Origin: Bacteroidales bacterium
GTDB taxonomy: Bacteria; Bacteroidota; Bacteroidia; Bacteroidales; JAGOPY01
Reading direction: 5' to 3'
NCBI GenBank assembly: GCA_030638325.1
Contig: DAOWEV010000091.1
Location: forward strand, 1-13,938
DNA length: 13,938 nt
A model generated the notes under the pieces. That model was given only the letters and a program-made list of their open reading frames with translations. It was not told where the DNA came from and searched no databases. A program made the translations under genes and the position numbers. Position 1 is the first letter of the stretch. Each line of letters begins with the position of its first letter. Below, in pieces: positions 1 through 6,053 of this stretch.

Positions 1-18
1 CCCCGAAAGCTTTCGGGG
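1..18. repeat. 18-bp perfect palindrome at the window edge
   Basis: CCCCGAAAGCTTTCGGGG equals its own reverse complement. It directly abuts the broken tRNA at 19-41. It has the same general form (C-rich arm, G-rich arm, 18 bp) as the hairpins at 125-142 and 5817-5834, so it probably belongs to a family of REP-like palindromes in this genome. Because it is the first sequence of the window, it could also be where an assembly broke at a repeat. Confidence 0.7.
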
Positions 19-41
19 CTAACCAACTGAGCTATAGGCCC
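19..41 (-). tRNA. 5' part of a tRNA gene, cut off (isotype not determinable)
   Basis: Read on the minus strand, 41 to 19 gives a 7-nt acceptor 5' strand (GGGCCTA, 41-35), TA, the D-stem GCTC (32-29) and a D-loop AGTTGGTTA (28-20). The 3' strand of the D-stem should read GAGC, but after the G at 19 the sequence turns into the C-rich palindrome at 1-18. The anticodon is absent. The acceptor sequence resembles Bacteroidota tRNA-Ile as I recall it, but that is not proof. It is either a gene cut by a contig end or a tRNA broken by a palindromic insertion. Confidence 0.65.
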
Positions 42-55
42 GGACATGGTAAATT

Positions 56-167
56 TCGATTGTCAATTGTCGATGTGTGTGGGTACTACAAAAACTGACG
101 ATCAAACATTCCTTCGAAAATCGACCCCGGCCTTCGCCGGGGCAGGCAATGCCGAATTGACAATCGA
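56..167. repeat. Inverted repeat pair enclosing a strong hairpin
   Basis: A 13-bp arm TCGATTGTCAATT (56-68) has its exact reverse complement at 155-167. Between the arms lies a hairpin with a 7-bp perfect stem and CTTC loop, CCCCGGC/GCCGGGG (125-142). The unit lies between the tRNA 5' end (41) and its probable promoter (185-192), so if that promoter is used the unit is transcribed as part of the tRNA leader. No protein reading is supported here. Confidence 0.6.
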
Positions 168-184
168 CAATTATTTTGCGGGTG

Positions 185-192
185 CAAAGGTA
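185..192 (-). promoter_or_regulatory. Probable -7 promoter box for the minus-strand tRNA
   Basis: The minus strand reads TACCTTTG followed by CA, a perfect match to the Bacteroidota -7 consensus TAnnTTTG. No clear -33 TTTG is visible. The box lies about 140 bp upstream of the tRNA at 41, with the inverted-repeat unit in between. Confidence 0.5.
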
Positions 193-228
193 CGAAGTTT
201 TTGAAAATTCTCAGAGACTGTTTAAAAT

Positions 229-236
229 TTGTTTTT
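229..236. repeat. Left copy of the 8-bp target-site duplication
   Basis: TTGTTTTT abuts the left inverted repeat of the MITE-like element and is repeated exactly at 484-491 on its right side. Confidence 0.65.
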
Positions 237-483
237 GGCTAAATATTATTTTGATGTGCTGGCTTATTTTTCAAGGGGCAACGCCCCGTAATGTAATAGC
301 TCAGGGTGAAGTGAAACGAAACCCTGAGCCTTTCAGCCCTGCCATACATTAGCGTTGTATATCTCACAGGGCTACGTTACACTTCGCCCTGTGCTATTAC
401 ATTCCATCCCTTCGGGATTATTGTTCTGAATTATTACAAAGATAAATCCTTTTATAGCCAGCATATCAAAATAATATTTAGCC
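237..483. mobile_element. MITE-like element with 28-bp inverted termini and nested hairpins
   Basis: The ends 237-264 and 456-483 are inverted repeats, identical at 27 of 28 positions; the left begins GGCTAAATATTATTTTGAT. TTGTTTTT on both sides is an 8-bp target duplication. The element encodes no transposase or credible protein. Its inside is a nested set of inverted repeats: hairpin 275-287 (GGGGC/GCCCC), arm 290-300 pairing perfectly with 393-403, hairpin 299-329 with a 9-bp stem, apical hairpin 344-360, hairpin 365-393 with an 8-bp stem, and hairpin 406-418 (ATCCC/GGGAT). Hairpins 299-329 and 365-393 are inverted copies of each other whose stem differences are compensated. An 8-bp duplication and GG-starting ends would suit mobilisation by an ISL3-, IS1595- or IS256-like transposase; that is inference. 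Confidence 0.8.
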
Positions 484-491
484 TTGTTTTT
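484..491. repeat. Right copy of the 8-bp target-site duplication
   Basis: TTGTTTTT immediately follows the right inverted repeat and is identical to 229-236. Confidence 0.65.
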
Positions 492-521
492 GTGAAAGGT
501 TTTTGATGAATTAAGTTCTCA

Positions 522-593
522 GGCAAGGCAAAATTGACGCGAACCGACCTGACGGATCTTTTTAATGACCAGCTTCGCTTCAAAGCATTCTAA
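522..593 (+). pseudogene. Remnant of the 3' end of a HAD phosphatase gene copy
   Basis: Positions 546-592 match 6633-6679, the last codons of the intact HAD gene, at 45 of 47 bases. The frame is preserved and translates as DLTDLFNDQLRFKAF with stop TAA at 591-593; the intact protein ends DLTDLFDDRLRFKAF. Upstream of 546 similarity fades quickly: LTRTD replaces LNEGID, suggesting a lost codon. There is no start codon or catalytic motif, so this is a decayed or truncated copy. It lies in the same orientation as, and 6,087 bp from, the intact gene. The left boundary is approximate. Confidence 0.75.
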
Positions 594-668
594 TTATCCT
601 GCCTGCTTTTGTCATTAGTATTTTGCTATCTTCGTAATATAAAAGTTTAAGGCAATATTCAATCATAA

Positions 669-2642
669 ATGTATATCAAATTTTTGTTCAGTTTACTTTT
701 TAATGTTCTACTGATTTCATTGAACTCAATTGTTTTTGGACAGGAGTATGAATGGCAAAGAATTAATCCGTTACCTTTTGAGTCTACTGTGAATGCCGCA
801 TGTCAAATCCCGGGTATTTCCACAGTTGTAACCGCTGGGAATTATTCCACCTTAATGTTTACAGATGATAGTGGGGAAAATTGGGATTTACATAGGCGTC
901 CTGCAGGAATTGGAAAAAGCGTAAATCTTATTTCAATTTGTTTTCCTACAAATCAGATTGGATATCTTCTTGGCTCGGAATCATTGATATTGAAAACTAC
1001 CGAATGCGGGCTCTCATGGTATGATGTTTCATTAAATGGGGATACTGATTTCGATGAAATCTATTTTATAGATGACAAGGTGGGATTCTTGACGGGGGCC
1101 GAGGGATATATATTACGTACTGAACACGGCGGAATGCCTTGGGATACCGTTTATACCGCTGATGAATTAACCCCTGGGCATATTCACTTTGTCGATTCAG
1201 CAGCAGGATACCTTGGAGCTACTTTTAATAATTATTTTTTAAAGACTATTGATAAAGGAATAAGTTGGTATACTATTCAATTGGACTCATCTTATATTGA
1301 CTTTGAATTGGACGGAATATATTTTTTAAACCAGGATACTGGTTTTATTACTAGTTCATCATATTATCAACCTTATTATATTCTTAAAACAAACGATGGA
1401 GGACAAAGCTGGCACGAAGTTTATCAAAGTTATCTGGAATGGCCAAATAAATTTTACTTCATTGATAAGGATACAGGGTTTGCTTATGGGCCAACAATTA
1501 TGTATCAAGATATTCTTTTAAGAACAACAAATGGTGGTGAAACCTGGGATGAAGTATATTACTTTCCATGGCATATTCATTCATTAATATTTTCTATTGA
1601 TACTGTTGGAATATTATTTGGATCTAATTCGTTGATCTATAGGTCATTTGATTTTGGTTTGCATTGGGAAAAAGAATACTCGAGCATTACAAATACGATA
1701 TTTGCAGCAGAATTTCTTAATGACTCAATTATTATTGCCGGTAGTGCTTTGGCAGGAGGTGGTGTTCCGTCAGGTCGAATAATTAAATCATCAAACAGAG
1801 GAATTACATGGCAAACATTGAATTTCACAGGTTCTAATTCATTATGGGGAGAAGTATATGATATTTGTTTTGCCAGCGAAACGATTGGTTATATGACAGG
1901 ATGGATATCGCGACCAGGAGCAACATGGCCAGGCACCGTGCTTAAAACTATGGATGGTGGGAATAGTTGGCAACCGCTTGATTTGGATTATGAATGTGCT
2001 GGTTTTAGAGACATCGAGTGTGTCAATGAAGATATTGTTTACGTAACCGGATATAATGTAATATTCAAATCTCAAAATGGCGGTCATGCATGGTCTGAAT
2101 TAAACCTGCCTTTAACGGGAAAAATTAGTTTTCATTCAATCCACTTTGTTGATGAACTTATAGGTTTTGCTGCCGGTAGCGGTCCGGAAGAAACAATAAT
2201 TGGTACTACTGATGGGGGAGTAACCTGGGAAGTGCTGGAATCTCCAACTCCTGTATCAATTGAGTGTATTAGATTTTATAATGAAAAAGAGGGTATAATA
2301 TTCGGCTCAAGGGGTACAATTTTCAAAAGAGATTCAGGGATATATGTAAATGTTGAGAGTGAGCATTTTGTTGAAAAGGAAACAAAAGAAAATTTATTTC
2401 TTTACCCCAATCCAGCGAGAGATATAGCATGGCTAAAAATTACGAATTATGATAGTCTTTTACAAGGCAAGATCAGATTTTTTGATTTACAAGGCAAAAT
2501 TGTTCTGGAAAAAAAGATTAATTCTTATAATAATAATCAAGTAAAATTAGATTTGTTGAATTTGACTCCAGGAGTTTATGTTGTTCAAGTCAATGTTAAA
2601 AACCATACAATTTATTCCAGTAAGCTAATCATTATAGATTAA
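669..2642 (+). CDS. Secreted Asp-box (BNR/YCF48-like) repeat protein with T9SS tail
   Basis: This 657-residue protein starts with a signal peptide (about residues 1-24, ending FG before QEYEW). Its body holds eleven Asp-box-like repeats of the form S/T-x-D/N-x-G-x-x-W spaced about 45-60 residues apart, for example TDDSGENW, TNDGGQSW, TTNGGETW, TMDGGNSW and TTDGGVTW; TTECGLSW and TEHGGMPW are divergent. Such repeats build beta-propellers, as in BNR and YCF48/photosystem-assembly-like proteins. Residues 576-657 (with YPNPARD and TPGVYVVQV) form a type IX secretion C-terminal sorting domain, so the protein is expected on the cell surface or released. Ligand and activity are unknown; no glycosidase active site was recognised. 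The gene is visibly more AT-rich in third positions than its downstream neighbour. The ATG at 669 fits the signal peptide. Confidence 0.9.
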   Translation: MYIKFLFSLLFNVLLISLNSIVFGQEYEWQRINPLPFESTVNAACQIPGISTVVTAGNYSTLMFTDDSGENWDLHRRPAGIGKSVNLISICFPTNQIGYLLGSESLILKTTECGLSWYDVSLNGDTDFDEIYFIDDKVGFLTGAEGYILRTEHGGMPWDTVYTADELTPGHIHFVDSAAGYLGATFNNYFLKTIDKGISWYTIQLDSSYIDFELDGIYFLNQDTGFITSSSYYQPYYILKTNDGGQSWHEVYQSYLEWPNKFYFIDKDTGFAYGPTIMYQDILLRTTNGGETWDEVYYFPWHIHSLIFSIDTVGILFGSNSLIYRSFDFGLHWEKEYSSITNTIFAAEFLNDSIIIAGSALAGGGVPSGRIIKSSNRGITWQTLNFTGSNSLWGEVYDICFASETIGYMTGWISRPGATWPGTVLKTMDGGNSWQPLDLDYECAGFRDIECVNEDIVYVTGYNVIFKSQNGGHAWSELNLPLTGKISFHSIHFVDELIGFAAGSGPEETIIGTTDGGVTWEVLESPTPVSIECIRFYNEKEGIIFGSRGTIFKRDSGIYVNVESEHFVEKETKENLFLYPNPARDIAWLKITNYDSLLQGKIRFFDLQGKIVLEKKINSYNNNQVKLDLLNLTPGVYVVQVNVKNHTIYSSKLIIID

Positions 2643-2651
2643 TCATCTGCT

Positions 2652-3827
2652 ATGACCCCGAAAGCTTTTTCCTCTATCAAACTGCGTGGACTTGAACTGA
2701 AAAACCGTTTCATCAAGACTGCTACCTACGAAGGAATGAGTAAAAACGGGGTGCCTGATGAAAGACTTTTTAAATTCCATGCGGAGATGACAGCACATGA
2801 TGTGGCTCTCACAACAGTGGCCTATGGCGCAGTAAATGAAGACGGGCTTACCAATGAAGACCAGATGGTGATCGATGATTCAGCAATGCCCTACCTGAAG
2901 CAACTGTCTGATGCTGTCCATGAAAAGGGTGGTAAGATATCTATCCAACTGACCCATTGCGGGTATTTTACCCGTAGTACTCGTTATCAAAGCAGGAAGC
3001 CGCTGGGTCCATCCCGTACACTCAACAAGTACGGAATTATGAAAAGAAGGCCTTACTCCCGTGCCATGACCAAAGAAGAAATACAGCTTACAGTGAAGGA
3101 TTTTGCAAATGCAGCCATGATATCAAAACAATCCGGATTCGATGCAATCGAGGTTCACCTTGGCCATGGATACCTGCTGAGCCAGTTCCTGTCACCGGCC
3201 ATCAATAAGAGAGATGATGCGTACGGGGGTTCTCTTCAGAACCGGGCCCGTTTTGCACTGGAGGTTGTTGATGCAGTGAGGCTTGTTGTGGGTGAAGATG
3301 TTCCGGTACTGTGTAAACTCAACCTCGAAGATGGTTTTAAGAATGGTTTCTCCCTTACGGATTGTATTGATACTGTGAAGATGCTGGAAGGTCACGGAGT
3401 GGATGCCGTGATCCTCAGCGGAGGTTTTACCAGCCTCACCCCATTCTACCTGATGAGGGGAGAGATACCGCTTAAGGAGATGGTTGAATCGGAACCCAAC
3501 TACCTGCAAAAAGCTGCCCTGCGTTTCTTCGGAAGAGCCATCATCAGAAAATATGAATTCTCCGGGAACTTTTTCTTACCACTGACAAAGCAGCTCAGAA
3601 AAAGAACAGACATGCCCCTGGTTTATGTGGGCGGGGTGATCTCTGCAGAGGGTATTCAAGAGGTGATGGATGCCGGTTTCGACATGATCGCCATCGGCCG
3701 CGCCCTCATCGCTGAACCGGACTTCATTCAAAAAGTGAAAAATGACGCTGACCACAAATCACCCTGCGATCAGTGTAACATCTGCGTGGGTTATATGGAA
3801 AAGACAGGAGTGAGGTGCGTGTTGTAG
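2652..3827 (+). CDS. NADH:flavin oxidoreductase (Old Yellow Enzyme family) with C-terminal Cys cluster
   Basis: This 391-residue TIM-barrel flavoprotein probably binds FMN and reduces an activated C=C bond; the natural substrate is unknown. Visible motifs are QLTHCG (99-104), the family signature around EVHLGHGYLLSQFLSP (167-182) with substrate-type residues H169 and H172, YGGS (191-194), and the phosphate-binding GGV (327-329) and IGR (348-350). The tail carries C372-x2-C375-x2-C378-x10-C389, resembling the [4Fe-4S] motif of the 2,4-dienoyl-CoA reductase/trimethylamine dehydrogenase branch. The protein ends two residues after the last Cys, so the FAD/NAD(P)-binding domains of the roughly 640-670-residue relatives are missing and electrons probably come from a partner protein. 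It starts 9 bp after the T9SS gene, so co-transcription is possible, although base usage differs sharply. Confidence 0.9.
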   Translation: MTPKAFSSIKLRGLELKNRFIKTATYEGMSKNGVPDERLFKFHAEMTAHDVALTTVAYGAVNEDGLTNEDQMVIDDSAMPYLKQLSDAVHEKGGKISIQLTHCGYFTRSTRYQSRKPLGPSRTLNKYGIMKRRPYSRAMTKEEIQLTVKDFANAAMISKQSGFDAIEVHLGHGYLLSQFLSPAINKRDDAYGGSLQNRARFALEVVDAVRLVVGEDVPVLCKLNLEDGFKNGFSLTDCIDTVKMLEGHGVDAVILSGGFTSLTPFYLMRGEIPLKEMVESEPNYLQKAALRFFGRAIIRKYEFSGNFFLPLTKQLRKRTDMPLVYVGGVISAEGIQEVMDAGFDMIAIGRALIAEPDFIQKVKNDADHKSPCDQCNICVGYMEKTGVRCVL

Positions 3828-3848
3828 TCCGCACAATCGTGATAAATA

Positions 3849-4697
3849 TCAAATTATTTTTCTGTCAATGTTGCCCGGATGCCCCGGATCAAAGATGATT
3901 AGTGAAAGTTCAGGCCCGTCCCAGGCTGCATTCACTGATAAGGTTTCACCAATGTATTCATACCAGTGTCCTGTGAGCCGTGTCGATTCATGGATGTGTC
4001 CGTGGAGGCTTATCAGGGGTTTTCTGTCTTCAATGAATCGTTTGATCGCAATGCTTCCGACATGCGGATCAAGCGGCACATGATCTATCATCTTACCATC
4101 AAGCGCTGCCCTGTCAAGATGAGTCTTGTAAGGCGGAGAATGAAAGAGCATGACAGCTTTTGAAAGATCATCATGGGCTGTTAATTTCTCCAGGTCTGCC
4201 TGAATAGTCTGATATTCAATATCCTCTTCTGGCTCAACAGAAAAAAATCCTTCAGCAGGATGAATGCACCCCGGGTCGGCATACCTCGAAACATCATATC
4301 TTTCCCAGTCTTTGAGCATGAAAGGGCTTGGCGGGATATACGCATATCCGTAAAATGTAAATCCCCCGAATTCGTGTTTCTTCTCATGCAGGTAGGTCCA
4401 GACCCCGGATTCCTGGGCCCGGATGAAATTCTTTTCATTAACCCTCGGATCATCATTGCCAAGAATGAGGAGGATAAGCGGGTAATCTTTTCCCATACTC
4501 TCTTTCAGGCTTAAAAACCCTGAAAGCAGAAAATCCCTGAAAAAATCATCAAAGCCTGTTTTTATGCCAAATCCGTGGGGAAGAAGATCGCCTCCCAACA
4601 ATACCACAGCCGGCTTATCCTTTTTTATTTGCGCTATCAGTTTTTGGTATCTTGACGGTTCACCGTGCAAGTCGGAGGCAAAAAAACAAAGAGGCAT
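3849..4697 (-). CDS. Metallophosphoesterase (calcineurin-like family)
   Basis: This 282-residue cytoplasmic protein has the full set of two-metal phosphoesterase motifs: SDLHGE (D9, H11), GGDLLPHG (D37), LGNDDPR (N81, with D82 where GNHD/E proteins have His), LFHSPPY (H186) and LHGHIHES (H234, H236). It should hydrolyse a phosphomonoester or phosphodiester, but the substrate cannot be read from sequence. There is no signal peptide. It is the second gene of a minus-strand pair, starting 10 bp after the sensor-nucleotidyltransferase stops, so the two are almost certainly co-transcribed. An activity that removes or degrades whatever the upstream enzyme makes is possible but unproven. It converges on the flavin oxidoreductase gene with 21 bp between the stops and no visible terminator. 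Confidence 0.88.
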   Translation of the reverse strand: MPLCFFASDLHGEPSRYQKLIAQIKKDKPAVVLLGGDLLPHGFGIKTGFDDFFRDFLLSGFLSLKESMGKDYPLILLILGNDDPRVNEKNFIRAQESGVWTYLHEKKHEFGGFTFYGYAYIPPSPFMLKDWERYDVSRYADPGCIHPAEGFFSVEPEEDIEYQTIQADLEKLTAHDDLSKAVMLFHSPPYKTHLDRAALDGKMIDHVPLDPHVGSIAIKRFIEDRKPLISLHGHIHESTRLTGHWYEYIGETLSVNAAWDGPELSLIIFDPGHPGNIDRKII

Positions 4698-4707
4698 AAC
4701 GGATGGT

Positions 4708-5568
4708 TTAGTTTTTTACTTTTATTGGCCAGGCCCTGTCTGTAACGGCATTGATAAGGCATGCATAGCTGTCGTTATTTTTAATGTCCTCATCGGTAAT
4801 GATGTGGAGGTCGATGAGACTATCCTGACTGCCATATCCTGATTTGATGAAGTTCAATTCGCTCAGGCACAATCCCCAGCCCTGCATCCAAAGTTTCAAA
4901 TCATCCGTCTTTTCCTTATTGCCGTCCGAGTGCGCGAGGATGTCTATATCCGATCCGGGTCCTGCATTCGCATTTTTGGTACTTCCGATAAGGTAAATAC
5001 CTTTGAGTCCAAAACGGTCAAGATCAAGATGTTCGGCAATCTTCTTTACAATTTCATAGCGCCATTTCCAGTGCTGGTCAGAATCCGGATTGAGCACCAT
5101 ATCCTCATCGTATTGCGGGCCTTTCTTCTCCCGTGTACTTTTTAGATAATCCAATGTTGATTTCAGTTTCCTCCTGAATATGGTTTGGCCTATCGTGCCT
5201 GCAATGGTGTTCAGCAGCTTTTGTTCCTCCGGCAGAAAAGCGCTTCCCCTGTGCAGCCTGATCAATTGTGTGTAAGCAATGTCAATCTTTCCGGCGACAT
5301 GATCTCCTACAATGATATCGGCCGACTGCATATATTCCGTTTCTATAAAATCTGCTGTCTGAAATGATTTATCTTCAAAAGTGATGCGACATTCGCATAC
5401 CGACGGATATTGCCATCCGGGAGGGATCGCATATGCAAGGTCCTGCATGACTTTATCAGGGGGAGTTTCGTCATTGATGAGCAGGCTTTCAATGGTGTAA
5501 AGACAATTCAGCTCTTTTTCCCTCTCCATTAGTTTTTCCAGGCGTATATTCCTTAAATGGTTTTCCAT
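4708..5568 (-). CDS. Sensor-like domain fused to a Pol-beta-superfamily nucleotidyltransferase
   Basis: A 286-residue soluble protein of two parts. Residues about 15-135 (ELNCLYTIESLL, AIPPGWQYPSVC, SADIIVGDHVAGKI, LNTIAGTIGQTI) resemble the GAF-like sensor segment I know from archaeal and bacterial histidine kinases and from large PEP/pyruvate-binding-domain proteins. Residues about 165-286 are a nucleotidyltransferase domain with GS at 195-196, GSDIDI at 205-210 (metal ligands D207 and D209) and a third carboxylate D253 in LIDLHIITDE, so the catalytic triad looks intact. The WRYEIVKKIA...RFG linker and the tail resemble the C-terminus of those PEP/pyruvate proteins, but the PEP-binding module is absent here. 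Target and nucleotide are unknown. It is first in an operon with the metallophosphoesterase. No clear -7 box was found upstream of the ATG. Confidence 0.8.
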   Translation of the reverse strand: MENHLRNIRLEKLMEREKELNCLYTIESLLINDETPPDKVMQDLAYAIPPGWQYPSVCECRITFEDKSFQTADFIETEYMQSADIIVGDHVAGKIDIAYTQLIRLHRGSAFLPEEQKLLNTIAGTIGQTIFRRKLKSTLDYLKSTREKKGPQYDEDMVLNPDSDQHWKWRYEIVKKIAEHLDLDRFGLKGIYLIGSTKNANAGPGSDIDILAHSDGNKEKTDDLKLWMQGWGLCLSELNFIKSGYGSQDSLIDLHIITDEDIKNNDSYACLINAVTDRAWPIKVKN

Positions 5569-5609
5569 AATGAATCAGCATTATCAATATTGTAAAGAAT
5601 TATTCGTTG

Positions 5610-5627
5610 CATCCCGAAAAAGGGATG
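5610..5627. repeat. Small hairpin CATCCC/GGGATG
   Basis: A 6-bp perfect stem around a GAAAAA loop lies upstream of the nucleotidyltransferase gene. No T-run follows in either direction, so it is not a convincing terminator. It may belong to the genome's REP-like palindromes. Confidence 0.4.
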
Positions 5628-5682
5628 TAAATCAAGCACATAAAAGTATACAAATTTCGTCAAAGGAAATAACTTTTTATTA

Positions 5683-5748
5683 GGTGAAAGAAACCATGTC
5701 CTATTGGCGGGGACATGTTTCAATAGCTATTCCGTTGAGGGCTTCACC
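5683..5748. repeat. Structured stretch with competing stems in the 5569-6053 spacer
   Basis: CATGTCC (5695-5701) pairs perfectly with GGACATG (5711-5717). CTATTG (5701-5706), overlapping and inside the loop of that hairpin, pairs with CAATAG (5721-5726). GGTGAA (5683-5688) and TTCACC (5743-5748) can close the whole stretch. No coding potential or known RNA family was recognised. The 485-bp spacer around it holds only this, the interspersed repeats and the promoter of the HAD gene. Confidence 0.45.
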
Positions 5749-5761
5749 ATTTGTTCAAATC

Positions 5762-5800
5762 CGAAATCCTAAGCTCTAACCTGGATAAACCAGAAATCCT
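5762..5800 (+). repeat. Partial, diverged copy of the CTGGACAAGCCAG interspersed repeat
   Basis: The core 5776-5795 contains CTGGATAAACCAG, matching the core of the copy at 13890-13909 with two changes, in the same orientation. The copy at 5934-5991 is inverted relative to it, so the two face each other across about 135 bp. Flanking text of the type AATCCTAAATCC is also repetitive. Confidence 0.55.
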
Positions 5801-5816
5801 AAATCCCAAACCCTAA

Positions 5817-5834
5817 TCCCGATAGGTATCGGGA
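5817..5834. repeat. REP-like palindrome TCCCGATA-GG-TATCGGGA
   Basis: A perfect 8-bp stem with a 2-nt loop, 18 bp in all. It is of the same form as the palindromes at 1-18 and 125-142 and lies between two inverted copies of the interspersed repeat. Confidence 0.6.
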
Positions 5835-5933
5835 AAACAAATTCAAATGAACTAAACCTAAATGATATAAACTATTTTAAACAATTGAAAATTTGAATAT
5901 TTGATATTGTTTCGGATTTAGATATTAGGATTT

Positions 5934-5991
5934 CGGATTTAATATTTTAATTATCTTCTTGATTCTGGCTTGTTCAGGTTAGGATTTAGGT
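5934..5991 (-). repeat. Interspersed repeat copy (about 58 bp)
   Basis: Starting with CGGATTTAAT and containing TTCTGGCTTGTTCAGG, it matches the reverse complement of 13881-13938 at roughly 52-53 of 58 positions. It lies upstream of the HAD gene in non-coding DNA. The pairing CTGG/C(C)AG around a 5-nt loop is kept in all copies. Confidence 0.7.
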
Positions 5992-6039
5992 TTTCGTGCT
6001 TCGAATTTTTGAATTAAGCAGGTTAAATTCAATTTATCG

Positions 6040-6047
6040 TATTTTTG
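6040..6047 (+). promoter_or_regulatory. -7 promoter box directly upstream of the HAD gene
   Basis: TATTTTTG followed by CA matches TAnnTTTG perfectly. Its last base is 6 nt before the ATG at 6054, so transcription starting about 5-7 nt downstream would begin at or next to the start codon. No -33 TTTG is visible at the usual distance. Confidence 0.5.
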
Positions 6048-6053
6048 CATTTC

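Noticed and set aside
490..520. Resemblance of TTTTTGATGAATTAAG to TTTTTGAATTAAG upstream of the HAD gene (6005-6017)
   Set aside because: Too short and AT-rich to claim that the upstream region of HAD was duplicated together with its 3' end.
1..668. CRISPR array or phage attachment site next to the tRNA
   Set aside because: The repeats here are inverted and irregular with no spacer periodicity, and no integrase gene or duplicated tRNA 3' end is present.
5695..5726. H-type pseudoknot reading of the interleaved stems
   Set aside because: The first loop would have no free bases and the last only three to span a 7-bp stem, so alternative hairpins are more likely than a simultaneous pseudoknot.
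6045..6053. TTG start for the HAD gene, three codons upstream of the ATG
   Set aside because: The TTG is the end of the TATTTTTG promoter box, and ATG 6054 begins exactly at the first beta-strand (MKNIIFDFG).
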